Assembly: GCF_900156495.1 (NCBI RefSeq)
Contig: NZ_FTNT01000009.1
Span: forward strand, 124,001-188,000
DNA length: 64,000 bases
Direction of reading: 5' to 3'
Origin: Williamsia sterculiae
GTDB taxonomy: Bacteria; Actinomycetota; Actinomycetes; Mycobacteriales; Mycobacteriaceae
The notes below the pieces were generated by a model that was not told the origin of the DNA, searched no databases, and saw nothing but the letters and a program-made list of their open reading frames with translations. A program made the translations under genes and the position numbers. Below are positions 30,787-40,415 of the stretch, one piece after another. How positions within the stretch are numbered: the stretch's first letter is position 1; every line of letters starts with the position of its first letter.

Positions 30787-31578
30787 ATGTCCTTCCGCAA
30801 ACCCCGACCCGTTCCGTTCCGGACCGCGGGTGAGCTCGAGGCGATGGCCGCGGCCGGTGCGATCGTCGGCGCGGCGTTGGTGGCCGTGCGTGACGCCGCC
30901 CGTGTCGGGGTGTCCACCCTCGACCTCGACGAGGTCGCCGAAGCGGTGATCCGTGAGGCGGGGGCGGTGCCGTCGTTCAAGGGGTACCACGGATTCCCCG
31001 GCTCCATCTGCTCCTCGGTCAACGATGTGGTGGTGCATGGCATCCCGTCGAAAGATGTGGTCTTGGCCGATCATGACCTGGTGTCCATCGACTGCGGTGC
31101 CATCCTCGACGGTTGGCATGGTGACTCCGCCTGGACCTTCGGGGTGGGCGAGTTGAGCCAGGCCGATGCCGATCTCAACGAGGCGACCCGTATCACCCTG
31201 GACGCCGGTATCGCGGCGATGGTCGACGGGGGACGACTCACCGACATCTCCCATGCCGTGGAGGTGGCCACCCGTGAGGCCGAGGAGAAGTTCGGCCGGT
31301 CGTTCGGCATCGTGTCCGGATACGGCGGTCACGGCATCGGCCGCGAGATGCATCTCGATCCGTTCTTGCCCAACGAGGGCAAACCGAACCGCGGTCCCGC
31401 CCTGGTGGTCGGCAGCACCCTGGCCATCGAACCGATGCTGACGCTGGGCACCACCGAGACCTCCGTGCTCGAGGACGACTGGACCGTGATCACCGACGAC
31501 GGCACGCGGGCGTCGCATTGGGAGCACACGGTCGCGGTCACCGCCGACGGACCGCGGATCCTGACCACGCGTCCGTGA
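30787..31578 (+). CDS. map: Methionine aminopeptidase, type I
   Basis: The 263-aa enzyme removes initiator methionine. Metal ligands are visible: D102 and D113 ([14 protein letters not shown]), the His in GHGIGREMH, Glu in LAIEPML and Glu in SHWEHTVAV. There is no N-terminal SH3 linker extension, so it corresponds to the plain type I form. It lies 3 bp after adk, completing secY-adk-map. Confidence 0.97.
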   Translation: MSFRKPRPVPFRTAGELEAMAAAGAIVGAALVAVRDAARVGVSTLDLDEVAEAVIREAGAVPSFKGYHGFPGSICSSVNDVVVHGIPSKDVVLADHDLVSIDCGAILDGWHGDSAWTFGVGELSQADADLNEATRITLDAGIAAMVDGGRLTDISHAVEVATREAEEKFGRSFGIVSGYGGHGIGREMHLDPFLPNEGKPNRGPALVVGSTLAIEPMLTLGTTETSVLEDDWTVITDDGTRASHWEHTVAVTADGPRILTTRP

Positions 31579-31597
31579 CGGCGCTACTGTCGATGCC

Positions 31598-32272
31598 GTG
31601 ACGAACAGCGCACAGACAGTCCTCAGCCTCCCGCAGGCCTTCACGGTGGTGGCGCATCGCCCCGACGGCCGCCGGCTGTCGCAGTCCGCCGCCTTCGATT
31701 ACGGCTTGGTCGGCGCGGCACTCACCGAACTCGCCACCGCGGGGCGGATCGACGTGGTCGACGGGAAGATCGTCGTGCGTGACTCCCGGCCGGTCGACGA
31801 CCACGCCGCGTCGATCACCTTGCGTACTCTCGCCGAGAGTCGGTCGACGCGCTCGGCGAAACGATGGGTCCGCAAGCTGAAGTCGCGTTCGGTGAACCAG
31901 GCCTGTCTGGATCAGCTCCTCGAACGGCAGGCCTACACAGCGGAGAGTGGGCGGGTCCTGGGGTTGTTCCCGACCACCCGCTATGTCCTGCGAGCCCCGG
32001 ACGACCGTGATGCGTTGATCGTCAGGATGCGGACCGTCGCGGAATCGGGTGTTCCCGAGAAGGACACCTATGCCACCGCCTTGCTGGCGGTCGCGGACGC
32101 GAGCGGACTGGCCCGCAAGCTCCTGCCCGGGGTGCACCGGAAGGCCATCAAGGCGGTGATCGCGGGGGACTGGGCCGCACCGGCGGTCCGCAGTGCGATC
32201 GCCGCCGCCAACGCCGCGGTCAACGCGGCCGTCTTCGCCGCGGTGAGCAGCAGCAACAGCGGCAGCAGCTGA
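31598..32272 (+). CDS. GPP34-family (GOLPH3-like) protein
   Basis: This 224-aa helical protein of the GPP34 family is the bacterial relative of eukaryotic GOLPH3/Vps74, which bind phosphoinositides. LSQSAAFDYGLVGAALTELATAGRIDVVDGKIVV is the family N-terminal domain, and RYVLRAPDDRDALIVRMR lies before the helical C-terminus. The tail is Ala/Asn/Ser-rich. Its bacterial role is unknown. GTG 31598 is 7 nt after a TACTGT box with CTGACC 18 bp upstream, so the gene probably has its own leaderless promoter inside the end of map. Confidence 0.82.
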   Translation: MTNSAQTVLSLPQAFTVVAHRPDGRRLSQSAAFDYGLVGAALTELATAGRIDVVDGKIVVRDSRPVDDHAASITLRTLAESRSTRSAKRWVRKLKSRSVNQACLDQLLERQAYTAESGRVLGLFPTTRYVLRAPDDRDALIVRMRTVAESGVPEKDTYATALLAVADASGLARKLLPGVHRKAIKAVIAGDWAAPAVRSAIAAANAAVNAAVFAAVSSSNSGSS

Positions 32273-32362
32273 CGCGGCGGTCGGTCGCCGCCGGAATCGG
32301 ACACCGGCCACTCACTGTTCACCCCCGGCACGGATCCGGTACACGAACCGTTCGATGAACAC

Positions 32363-33319
32363 GTGCACTCTGCCCGAGTGCCCGCAGCCGTCGATCGAAC
32401 CCTCCCGGAGACCTCCGGATCGGGCTCCAGGGGACTGCTGCACCGCCCGTGGCGTGACTACCTGCTGTTCCTCGCCATCGTGGGGCCGAACCTGGTGCTG
32501 CTCGGTGTCTTCACCTATCGGCCGCTGATCGAGAACATCCGCCTGTCGTTCTTCGACTGGAACATCTCCTCCGACGACATCACGTTCATCGGACTGTCGA
32601 ATTACCGCGAATGGTTCACCCGCGACGACACCTGGGTGATCGTCGGCAACACGGTGATCTTCACCGTGGCCGCGGTGGTCGGTTCGATGGTCATCGGGCT
32701 GGCGCTGGCCCTGCTGCTCGACCGGCAGCTGCGGGGCCGGAATCTGGTGCGGTCGGTGGTGTTCGCGCCGTTCGTCATCTCCGGCGCGGCCATCGGCATC
32801 GCGTTCCAGTTCGTCTTCGACCCGCACTTCGGGTTGGTCCAGGATCTGATGACCCGGTTCGGTCTGGGCAACGCCCCCGACTTCTACCAGGATCCGCACT
32901 GGGCGCTGTTCATGATCACGGTGACCTACCTGTGGAAGAACGTCGGTTACGCCTTCGTCATCTACCTCGCGGCACTGCAGGGTCGGCGCCAGGATCTCGC
33001 CGAGGCGGCACAGATCGACGGGGCCTCCCCGGTGACCTACTTCCGTCGGGTGCTGCTCCCACAGTTGCGGCCGACCACGTACTTCCTGTCGATCACGGTG
33101 TTGCTGAACTCGTTACAGGTCTTCGACATCATCAACGTGATGACCCGCGGCGGGCCCCTGGGCAACGGCACCACCACGATGGTCTACCAGGTCTACGAGG
33201 AGTCGTTCCGCAACTTCCGGGCCGGTTACGGTGCCACCGTCGCGACCATCATGTTCGTGATCCTGCTGATCGTCACCGTCGCGCAGGTGCGGGTGATGGA
33301 CCGGGGGACTGCGACGTGA
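32363..33319 (+). CDS. ugpA: ABC transporter permease, UgpA type
   Basis: This 318-aa inner-membrane permease has six predicted helices and the EAA loop (EAAQIDGASPVTYFRRVLLP). With the next three genes it forms a carbohydrate-type (CUT1) importer. The order permease-permease-binding protein-ATPase equals mycobacterial ugpAEBC, which takes up glycerophosphodiesters such as glycerophosphocholine. GTG 32363 was used; GTG 32378 is an alternative. A weak hairpin (32274-32291) separates it from the GPP34 gene. Confidence 0.88.
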   Translation: MHSARVPAAVDRTLPETSGSGSRGLLHRPWRDYLLFLAIVGPNLVLLGVFTYRPLIENIRLSFFDWNISSDDITFIGLSNYREWFTRDDTWVIVGNTVIFTVAAVVGSMVIGLALALLLDRQLRGRNLVRSVVFAPFVISGAAIGIAFQFVFDPHFGLVQDLMTRFGLGNAPDFYQDPHWALFMITVTYLWKNVGYAFVIYLAALQGRRQDLAEAAQIDGASPVTYFRRVLLPQLRPTTYFLSITVLLNSLQVFDIINVMTRGGPLGNGTTTMVYQVYEESFRNFRAGYGATVATIMFVILLIVTVAQVRVMDRGTAT

Positions 33320-34164
33320 ACCGAAAGAGGGACGTGAGCCGACAGATCCGTTGGGGTCACGTCTTCGGGTATGTGGCGATGGTGTTGGTGGTGCTCACCA
33401 TAGCGCTGCCCCTGGCCTGGGTGCTCCTCACCTCGTTCAAGGTGCGCGGCGACATCTATGTCCAACCCGCCATCTGGTGGCCGCGGGTGTTCGAGGCGTC
33501 GAACTATCACGATGCGACCACCAGCGTCCCGTTCTGGCGGTTCTTCTCCAACTCGGTGATCGTCACGGGCGTGTTGGCCGTGGTGAAATTCGTCCTGGGC
33601 ATCCTCAGTGCCTACGGACTGGTGTTCCTGCGCTTCCCGTTCAAGCGCATCGTGTTCCTGGTCATCATCGCCGCGCTGATGGTGCCCAACCAGATCACGG
33701 TCATCGTCAACTACTCGTTGGTAGCGCAGCTCGGGTACCGCAACACCCTGCTGGGCATCATCGTGCCGCTCGCGGGGGTGGCCTTCGGAACGTTCCTGAT
33801 GCGCAATCACTTCCTGTCCATCCCGACCGAGATCATCGAGGCGGCTCGGATGGACGGCGCCGGCCACCTCCGGCTGCTGTGGCGCATCGTGTTACCGGTG
33901 TCCGGTCCGACGATGGTCGCCTTCGGCATCATCACGGTGGTCAACGAGTGGAACGAGTATCTGTGGCCGTTCCTGATGGCCGACGACTCCTCGGTGGCCA
34001 CGTTGCCGGTGGGGCTGACCCAGCTGCAGAACAACGACGGGTTGACCAACTGGGGTCCGGTGATGGCCGCGACCGTGCTCGCGATGATCCCGATCCTCGT
34101 CGTCTTCCTGATCCTGCAGCGCCACATGATCAAGGGCCTCACCTCGGGCGCGGTCAAAGGCTGA
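33316..34164 (+). CDS. ugpE: ABC transporter permease, UgpE type
   Basis: This 282-aa partner permease has six helices and the EAA loop EAARMDGAGHLRLLWRIVLP. GTG 33316 overlaps the ugpA stop (GTGA). The N-terminus has a charged stretch (NRKRDVSRQIRWG), then helix 1. Confidence 0.9.
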   Translation: MNRKRDVSRQIRWGHVFGYVAMVLVVLTIALPLAWVLLTSFKVRGDIYVQPAIWWPRVFEASNYHDATTSVPFWRFFSNSVIVTGVLAVVKFVLGILSAYGLVFLRFPFKRIVFLVIIAALMVPNQITVIVNYSLVAQLGYRNTLLGIIVPLAGVAFGTFLMRNHFLSIPTEIIEAARMDGAGHLRLLWRIVLPVSGPTMVAFGIITVVNEWNEYLWPFLMADDSSVATLPVGLTQLQNNDGLTNWGPVMAATVLAMIPILVVFLILQRHMIKGLTSGAVKG

Positions 34165-34218
34165 CCGACTCCCATCCGTCCACTCGATTTCCAGCTCGTA
34201 TCCGACAGGAGAACCACG

Positions 34219-35535
34219 ATGGTCGAACTCTCACGCCGCAATTTCCTGGCCGCGGGTATCACCGCGGCCGCCGGTGCCGCCCTGACCGCCTGCGTCGGCT
34301 CGGGCAGCACGTCGAACTCCTCCTCGGGTGGTGGTGACTCCAACACCATCGTCTGGTGGTCGAGCCACCCCGGTAAGTCCACCGACGTGGAGAAGGAACT
34401 GATCAGCCGGTTCGAGAAGGCGAACCCGTCGTTGAAGGTGCAATTGGTCGACGGCGGCAAGAACTACGAGGAGATCGCGCAGAAGTTCAACGCCGCGCTC
34501 TCCGGCGGATCGCTGCCGGACGTCGTGGTGCTCTCGGACGTCTGGTGGTTCAATTTCGCCCTGCTCGACGCGATCGAACCGCTCGACGATCACTTCTCGA
34601 AAGCCGGTGTGAACACCGCCGATTACGTCGACTCGCTGTTCAACGACTATGCGTGGAACAACAAGCACTGGGCGCTGCCCTACGCCCGGTCGACACCGCT
34701 GTTCTACTACAACAAGGCCCTGTGGCAGCAGGCCGGTCTGCCCGACCGCGGCCCCGCCAGCTGGCAGGAGTTCGACGAGTGGGGTCCCAAGCTGCAGGGT
34801 GTGGTCGGCGGCGGGAAGCTGGCCCATGGATGGGGTAACGCCACCGACTATCTGGGCTGGACGTTCCAGGGCCCGGTCTGGACCTTCGGTGGTGCGTACT
34901 CCGACAAGTTCGACCTGAAGTTCACCGATCCCAAGACCATCGAGGCTGCGACCTATCTGCGCGACTCGATCCACACCAAGAAGTACGCGGCGATCTCCAA
35001 CGACATCGCCAACGACTTCGGTGCCGGGATCATCGCGTCCACCATCGCGTCCACCGGCGACCTGTCCGGTATCGCCAAGAACGCCAAGTTCGAGGTGGGC
35101 ACCGCCTTCCTTCCCGCGCCCAACGGACCGGGTTGTCCGACCGGTGGTGCCGGACTGGCCATCCCGAAGAAGATCAGCGATGACCGGAAGCTGAACGCGC
35201 TGAAGTTCATCGACTTCATCACCAATGCCCAGAACACCGCGTACTTCTCCCAGAAAGTCGGGTACATGCCGGTCCGCACGTCGGCGCTCACCGATCCCGC
35301 GACGGTGAAGTTCCTCGATGGCAATCCGAACTTCCGTACCGCGGTCGACCAGTTGCCCAAGACCGCGCCGCAGAACTATGCCCGGGTCTTCGTCCCGGGT
35401 GGTGACAAGATCATCGGCACCGGCTTCGAGGAGATCGGTCTGCGTAACGCCGACGTGAATGCGACCATGTCGTCGGTGCAGTCGCAGCTGCAGACGATCA
35501 TCGATCGGCAGATCACGCCGAAACTGCCGAAATAG
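34219..35535 (+). CDS. ugpB: Solute-binding lipoprotein, UgpB type, Tat-exported
   Basis: This 438-aa CUT1 binding protein has a twin-arginine motif (SRRNFL, residues 5-10), then a lipobox ending at Cys25 (LTAC), so it is probably exported folded by Tat and lipid-anchored. The mature part has FNAALSGGSLPDVVVLSDVW and WALPYARSTPLFYYNKALW of family 1 binding proteins. It lies between ugpE and ugpC, as in mycobacteria. Glycerol-3-phosphate diesters are the likely ligand by operon order; sugars remain possible. Confidence 0.9.
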   Translation: MVELSRRNFLAAGITAAAGAALTACVGSGSTSNSSSGGGDSNTIVWWSSHPGKSTDVEKELISRFEKANPSLKVQLVDGGKNYEEIAQKFNAALSGGSLPDVVVLSDVWWFNFALLDAIEPLDDHFSKAGVNTADYVDSLFNDYAWNNKHWALPYARSTPLFYYNKALWQQAGLPDRGPASWQEFDEWGPKLQGVVGGGKLAHGWGNATDYLGWTFQGPVWTFGGAYSDKFDLKFTDPKTIEAATYLRDSIHTKKYAAISNDIANDFGAGIIASTIASTGDLSGIAKNAKFEVGTAFLPAPNGPGCPTGGAGLAIPKKISDDRKLNALKFIDFITNAQNTAYFSQKVGYMPVRTSALTDPATVKFLDGNPNFRTAVDQLPKTAPQNYARVFVPGGDKIIGTGFEEIGLRNADVNATMSSVQSQLQTIIDRQITPKLPK

Positions 35536-35553
35536 CAGGGGGATCGGAACAAC

Positions 35554-36636
35554 ATGGCGACGGTGTCCTTCGACGCGGTGACCCGCGATTTCGGCGGGTC
35601 ACGACCTGCCGTCGACAAACTCGACCTGGAGATCGCCGACGGCGAGTTCCTGGTGCTGGTCGGGCCGTCCGGGTGCGGCAAGTCCACCAGTCTGCGGATG
35701 CTCGCCGGTCTGGAACCGACTCAGGGCGGCCGAGTGCTCATCGACGGTCAGGACGTCACCGGGGTGGCACCCAAGGCGCGGGACGTGGCGATGGTGTTCC
35801 AGAACTATGCCTTGTACCCGAACATGACCGTCGCCGACAACATGGGGTTCGCTCTGCGCAACGCCGGGATGAGCAAGTCGGACAGCAGGAAATCCGTCGC
35901 CGAGGCCGCCGAGATGCTGGAGCTCACCGAGCTGCTGGACCGCAAGCCCGGTGCGTTGTCGGGTGGGCAGCGGCAGCGGGTGGCCATGGGGCGGGCGATC
36001 GTCCGGCGGCCCAAGGTGTTCTGCATGGACGAACCCTTGTCCAACCTGGACGCCAAATTGCGGGTCAGCACCCGTGGGCAGATCGCCGGCCTGCAGAAAC
36101 GGCTCGGTACCACCACCCTCTACGTGACCCACGATCAGGTGGAGGCGATGACGATGGGGGATCGGGTCGCAGTGCTCAAACAAGGTGTGCTGCAGCAGGT
36201 CGCGAGTCCCCGGGAGTTGTATCTGGACCCGGTGAACACCTTTGTCGCCGGGTTCATGGGGTCACCGTCGATGAACCTGTTCGACGAGGTCACAGTGGTG
36301 GATCGGTCGGCCACGTTGGGCGGCCACCGGATCACCGCGCCGAACGCGGTCGACGTCGCCCGGGTGGTGCTGGGGGTGCGGCCGGAGTCATGGGAGATCG
36401 TCTCGGCGGAACATCCTGAGGCACTGTATGCCCGGATCGAGCTGGTGGAGGAGCTCGGGGCCGAGCAGTTCGTGCATGCGGTGCCCCAGAACACCACGGC
36501 GACGGTGCGGGGTGACAGGGTGATCGTCCGGGTGGATCATCGCCGCAGTTTTGCCGTCGACGAGACGATCGGACTGCAGGCGCGTCCCGAGGAAACGTAC
36601 TGGTTCGCGCCGGACTCGGGGTTGCGGCTGCACTGA
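35554..36636 (+). CDS. ugpC: ABC transporter ATPase, UgpC type
   Basis: This 360-aa ATPase has Walker A GPSGCGKS (about residues 37-44), the Q-loop in VFQNYALYPNMTVADN, signature LSGGQRQRVAMGRAIVRRP, Walker B VFCMDEPLSNLDAK and H-loop in YVTHDQVEAMTMG. The C-terminal MOI/TOBE-like domain (about 235-360) suits MalK/UgpC-type importers. It lies 18 bp after ugpB and ends 8 bp from the convergent dtd. Confidence 0.93.
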   Translation: MATVSFDAVTRDFGGSRPAVDKLDLEIADGEFLVLVGPSGCGKSTSLRMLAGLEPTQGGRVLIDGQDVTGVAPKARDVAMVFQNYALYPNMTVADNMGFALRNAGMSKSDSRKSVAEAAEMLELTELLDRKPGALSGGQRQRVAMGRAIVRRPKVFCMDEPLSNLDAKLRVSTRGQIAGLQKRLGTTTLYVTHDQVEAMTMGDRVAVLKQGVLQQVASPRELYLDPVNTFVAGFMGSPSMNLFDEVTVVDRSATLGGHRITAPNAVDVARVVLGVRPESWEIVSAEHPEALYARIELVEELGAEQFVHAVPQNTTATVRGDRVIVRVDHRRSFAVDETIGLQARPEETYWFAPDSGLRLH

Positions 36637-36644
36637 GCGAGGGT

Positions 36645-37097
36645 TCAGACCTCGATCAGGATGGTCACCGGACCGTCGTTGACGAGTTCAACGGCCATGT
36701 GTGCGCCGAACACGCCGGTGGCGACCCGGGCACCGGCGGCGCGCAGTGTCTCGACGACGGCATTCACCAATGGTTCCGCCACCGGACCGGGCGCCGCGGC
36801 GTTCCACGATGGACGGCGCCCCTTGGCGGTGTTGGCGTAGAGGGTGAACTGGCTGACCACGAGGATCGGGGCGCCCACGTCGGCGGCACCGCGTTCGCCG
36901 TCCAGGATGCGGAGCCGCCAGATCTTGTCGGCCAGCTTTGCCGCGTCGGCGACGGTGTCGTCGTGGGTCACGCCGATGAGCGCGACCAATCCCTGCGTCG
37001 CCGTATCCGGACCAACTCCACCCAGGTCGAGTGCGCCGACCACCTCGCCGTCCACCGACACCGACGCCGCGGTGACCCGCTGCAGGATTGCTCGCAT
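36645..37097 (-). CDS. dtd: D-aminoacyl-tRNA deacylase
   Basis: The 150-aa proofreading enzyme frees tRNA from mischarged D-amino acids and glycine. [21 protein letters not shown], the SQFTLYA motif and the C-terminal [11 protein letters not shown] (Gly-cisPro type) are all present. ATG 37097 is the family start; an ATG 9 bp upstream adds three residues without support. Confidence 0.97.
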   Translation of the reverse strand: MRAILQRVTAASVSVDGEVVGALDLGGVGPDTATQGLVALIGVTHDDTVADAAKLADKIWRLRILDGERGAADVGAPILVVSQFTLYANTAKGRRPSWNAAAPGPVAEPLVNAVVETLRAAGARVATGVFGAHMAVELVNDGPVTILIEV

Positions 37098-37171
37098 GAA
37101 TATCACGTTATCGGTCCGTGTTCAGCCACTGTGCACATGTCGTGCCCGCACGGGAGTCAATGCCTGCACGG

Positions 37172-37837
37172 CTAACCGGGTGGCGGTCCTGACGTCGTTG
37201 TGTCGTCGACAGTGCACGCGGCGGTTGCGAGCCATCGGTATATCACTGGCGTGAGGTCTGCGGTGCTGGCGGGCGTGCCGGCCGGGATGTGGAGCAACGA
37301 GCGAGCTCCGTAGAGCCGATCGAACAACAGCCCCTCGAGCAGACTGAGTAGATCGTGTGCATCGCCTGCAGGATCCGCTGCACCGAGGAAGGCCATCAGG
37401 TCGCGCGCGGCGGTCAGCGAGAACAAGCACCCCGCCAGCGCGGAACGAAGTGTGACATCGCTGGCAGCGTCGGCGGCCAATGCGTAGCGTGCGAGCACAT
37501 CTCGGCGCCTGTCGTGCAGTAGGTGATCCACGTGCGCCGAGATGAACACCGCGGCGCTCATGACCGAATCGGTCTCGTCCCATTGCGTCGTGGCGAGCGC
37601 GGATTGGAACACGTCCCGCGAAGTCCGACTCAGATGGGCGATAGCAGACTCCAAGAGATCCTGTCGTGTTCGGTAGTAGTACGAGGTCGAGCCGCGCGCG
37701 ATCCCCAGTCGACTGTCAATCGCGTGATGAGTGACTGCCCGGTTACCGCCACCCGCCGCCAGATCGAGCGCTGCCTCGCAGATCTGACGCCGCCGCCGTG
37801 CGCCTCGTCTGTCTGCTCCTGCAGTCTCCGTGGTCAT
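37172..37837 (-). CDS. TetR/AcrR-family regulator
   Basis: This 221-aa regulator begins at ATG 37837. The HTH is AVTHHAIDSRLGIARGSTSYYY (about residues 34-55), of the subgroup with a STSYYYR recognition helix. The ligand domain is unassigned. It is divergent from a methyltransferase gene. A perfect inverted repeat lies between, closer to the methyltransferase. Base composition here is somewhat less GC-rich than in the ribosomal blocks. Confidence 0.9.
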   Translation of the reverse strand: MTTETAGADRRGARRRRQICEAALDLAAGGGNRAVTHHAIDSRLGIARGSTSYYYRTRQDLLESAIAHLSRTSRDVFQSALATTQWDETDSVMSAAVFISAHVDHLLHDRRRDVLARYALAADAASDVTLRSALAGCLFSLTAARDLMAFLGAADPAGDAHDLLSLLEGLLFDRLYGARSLLHIPAGTPASTADLTPVIYRWLATAACTVDDTTTSGPPPG

Positions 37838-37928
37838 GGGTCCAGCATCCCCCGCCCGCAGACACATACCCATTTCGCGCACGTGACGTGGCATGTGACA
37901 CATCGGTCGCGCACTTTCAACGGTCTTA

Positions 37929-37944
37929 CTCTATAAGTATAGAG
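37929..37944. promoter_or_regulatory. Perfect inverted repeat, likely TetR operator over a promoter
   Basis: CTCTATA (37929-37935), 2-nt spacer, TATAGAG (37938-37944). It contains a -10-like TATAGA, with TTTCAA 17 bp upstream at 37915-37920. A repressor here would block transcription of the methyltransferase gene. Confidence 0.6.
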
Positions 37945-37988
37945 GGCAGGCGTCGAACGCTGGCCCAGCTGAGAGAGGTGAATCTGCG

Positions 37989-38831
37989 ATGTCCGGTGAA
38001 CCACTGGTAAGTCATGTGTCCGATACGGCGCGATGGGTCGCGGTGCGTCGTGCAGTCGAGTCAAACCGATCGGACGCGTTGTTCCGGGATCCGCTGGCGG
38101 CGATGCTCGCGGGTGACCGCGGACAGGGGATCGCCCGCGCGGCACATCGCGAGATTGCCGACGACTGGTTCCTGGTCACTCGTACAAAGCTCATCGACGA
38201 TCACATTGCGAATGCAGTCGCGGGCGGTTGCAACGTCGTGGTCAATCTCGGAGCGGGGCTCGACACGCGGCCCTACAGGATGAGTCTGCCTGCGACGCTG
38301 ACATGGACCGAAGTCGATCTTCCGCAGATGATCGAAGAGAAGGCGGCTCTGCTTGCTGGCAAGCCTGCCCGATGCCGACTGCAGCGGGTGCCGCTCGATG
38401 TCACCGATCAAACGGCCGTGGGCCAATTCCTCGACGATCACCTTGGCGATGGTGACGGCGCGTTGGTCGTGAGTGAAGGCCTGGTGATGTATCTGGATGA
38501 GGCCACAGTGCGTGCCCTGGCATCAGCACTGCGGCGACCCGAGATCCGCGGATGGTGTCTCGACTTCAGCTCGTCCGGTGTCGGACAGCTCATGGCGAGA
38601 CGCAATACGGGTCTGCTGCGAAACGCGCCGTGGACCTTCCTCCCCGACAACGGAGTCGCGTACTTCGAAGACATCGGCTGGAACGTTCACGAGCTCGAGT
38701 CGATATTCACGGCAGCGGGACGTCTGGACCGGTTGCCGCCTGCTGCGAGGGTTGCGCTTCGCGGTCCTCAACCGGACCCTCGTTCACCGGGTGTGCAGCC
38801 GTACAGTGCAGTGGCCGTCCTGGCTGCATAG
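37989..38831 (+). CDS. SAM-dependent methyltransferase (TIGR00027/PPM2-like)
   Basis: This 280-aa class I methyltransferase belongs to the leucine-carboxyl-methyltransferase-like group, abundant in mycobacteria. SDTARWVAVRRAVESNRSDALFRDP is the family N-terminus (only partly conserved), VVNLGAGLDTRPYR is the SAM-binding GxGxxTR-like motif, and SEGLVMYLD is motif IV. ATG 37989 follows GAGAGGTG. Substrate unknown. It is probably controlled by the divergent TetR protein. Confidence 0.9.
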   Translation: MSGEPLVSHVSDTARWVAVRRAVESNRSDALFRDPLAAMLAGDRGQGIARAAHREIADDWFLVTRTKLIDDHIANAVAGGCNVVVNLGAGLDTRPYRMSLPATLTWTEVDLPQMIEEKAALLAGKPARCRLQRVPLDVTDQTAVGQFLDDHLGDGDGALVVSEGLVMYLDEATVRALASALRRPEIRGWCLDFSSSGVGQLMARRNTGLLRNAPWTFLPDNGVAYFEDIGWNVHELESIFTAAGRLDRLPPAARVALRGPQPDPRSPGVQPYSAVAVLAA

Positions 38832-38968
38832 GGGCAATTCGACGAAGCCGGTGCCAGGCAACAACATGGGACTTGTGACTGCGCCGTCAAGGACGAGCAC
38901 GTTCAGGTCGACGGGAATGACGCGGTGATCGGGGAATGACCGGAGACCGGGGCGTGGTTGCACGGGCC

Positions 38969-39811
38969 ATGGGTGACTTCACACAGACGAGTCTCGGACG
39001 TAAGGGCGTGTGGGCGGGATACCCCGCCATCTCGCCGGAGCAGGCGGCCCAGATCGAGAACCTCGGTTACACGGCCATCTGGTTGGGCGGCTCGCCTAAG
39101 GATTTGTCGCCGGTGCGGCGGTTGCTGGACGCGACCTCGACCATCACGCTCGCGACCGGCATCACCAACATCTGGAACACTGACCCCGCGGCGATCGCTG
39201 CTGAATACCTGCAGGTAGAAGCTGACCATCCGAACCGATTCCTGTTGGGCGTCGGCGCCGGTCACCCGGAGGCCACCGCCGAATACCGCAAACCCTATGA
39301 CGCGGTGGTGGACTACCTGAACGTCCTGGACGACGGGGGAGTACCCGCGCATCGACGCGTTCTCGCGGCGCTCGGGCCGCGCATGTTGCGGCTGTCGGCC
39401 GACCGGGCGCTGGGTGCGCACCCGTACCTGACGGTGCCGCAGCACACGGCCGAGGCTCGCGAGATCCTCGGGCCCGACGCGTTGTTGGCACCGGAGCAGA
39501 AGGTCGTTCTGAACACCGATCCCGCACAGGCAAGGGCGATCGGTCGCCCGCCGGTGGATACTCCCTACCTGCATCTACGTAACTACACCAACAATCTCAA
39601 GCGTCTCGGTTATACCGACGCCGACATCGCCGATGGTGGTTCCGATGCCCTGATCGACGCGCTGGTCGCCCACGGTTCCGCGGCCGACATCGTCCGCAGG
39701 CTGGACGAACATCTGGATGCCGGAGCCGATCACGTCGGGGTGCAGGTGCTGTCGAGCGATGGTCAGGATCTGATCGGTGTGTTGGAACAGATTGCGGCGG
39801 AGTGGGAATGA
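38969..39811 (+). CDS. LLM-class F420-dependent oxidoreductase
   Basis: This 280-aa TIM-barrel enzyme resembles the TIGR03620-type F420 oxidoreductases: GRKGVWAGYPAISPEQAAQIENLGYTAIWLGG (family-like over about 30 residues), TLATGITNIWNTDPAAIAAEY and FLLGVGAGHPEATAEYRKPY. Cofactor F420 is expected from the subgroup; substrate unknown. ATG 38969 (MGDFTQTS) was chosen as the more compact start; ATG 38936 would add 11 residues. No operator or terminator was seen in the 137-bp gap before it. Confidence 0.87.
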   Translation: MGDFTQTSLGRKGVWAGYPAISPEQAAQIENLGYTAIWLGGSPKDLSPVRRLLDATSTITLATGITNIWNTDPAAIAAEYLQVEADHPNRFLLGVGAGHPEATAEYRKPYDAVVDYLNVLDDGGVPAHRRVLAALGPRMLRLSADRALGAHPYLTVPQHTAEAREILGPDALLAPEQKVVLNTDPAQARAIGRPPVDTPYLHLRNYTNNLKRLGYTDADIADGGSDALIDALVAHGSAADIVRRLDEHLDAGADHVGVQVLSSDGQDLIGVLEQIAAEWE

Positions 39812-39824
39812 CGCGAGCGCGGCG

Positions 39825-40334
39825 ATGATCCTGCCGGCGGTGCGGGATCCACGGATGGTGACGATTCGCCGCGGCGGGTCGTTGACCGACCCCGATCACG
39901 CACTGCTGGCGGTCTGGGCGGCCGCGTGTGCGGAGCACGTGCTGGACCTCTTCGAAACCGATTGCCCACGCGACCCTCGGCCGCGAGAGGCTGTCGATGC
40001 GGCACGAGCTTGGGCCGCAGGCGATCTGGCGATGATGAAGGCGCGTGCCATCGGTGGTCACGCCATGGGTGCCGCTCGGCCGCTGTCGGGCGCAGCCAGA
40101 TTCGCGGCGTATGCCGCCGGGCAGGCCGCGTGCGTGGGCCATGTGGCCGAGCACGACCTCGGGGCCGCCGCATACGCCATCAAGGCACTACGTTGTGCAC
40201 GCCCCGGTGACGATGGTGCCGGACGAGATGAGCGTGACTGGCAACGGGATCGGCTACCGCCCGAGATTCGCGATCTCGTGATCGATGATCAGCAGCGACG
40301 CAACAGCATCTGTTGGTTCGTGTTCGCCGACTGA
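39825..40334 (+). CDS. Imm5-like putative immunity protein
   Basis: This 169-aa helical protein has LPAVRDPRMVTIRRGGSLTD and the following LWAAACAEHVLDLFE, AGQAACVGHVAEHDLGAAAYAIKAL, which match the family annotated as putative immunity protein (Imm5-like). No polymorphic toxin is next to it. The next gene, 81 bp downstream, is a DUF222-HNH nuclease-like protein. ATG 39825 was chosen; it lies 13 bp after the F420 oxidoreductase. Immunity function is only inferred from family naming. Confidence 0.65.
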   Translation: MILPAVRDPRMVTIRRGGSLTDPDHALLAVWAAACAEHVLDLFETDCPRDPRPREAVDAARAWAAGDLAMMKARAIGGHAMGAARPLSGAARFAAYAAGQAACVGHVAEHDLGAAAYAIKALRCARPGDDGAGRDERDWQRDRLPPEIRDLVIDDQQRRNSICWFVFAD

Positions 40335-40415
40335 CCGGGAGCCGTTCCTTCGCCGACGATGTCAGCCGGTGTTCGATCGGAGTGAATGTCAGACCCCGTC
40401 TCTACACTCGAACTC

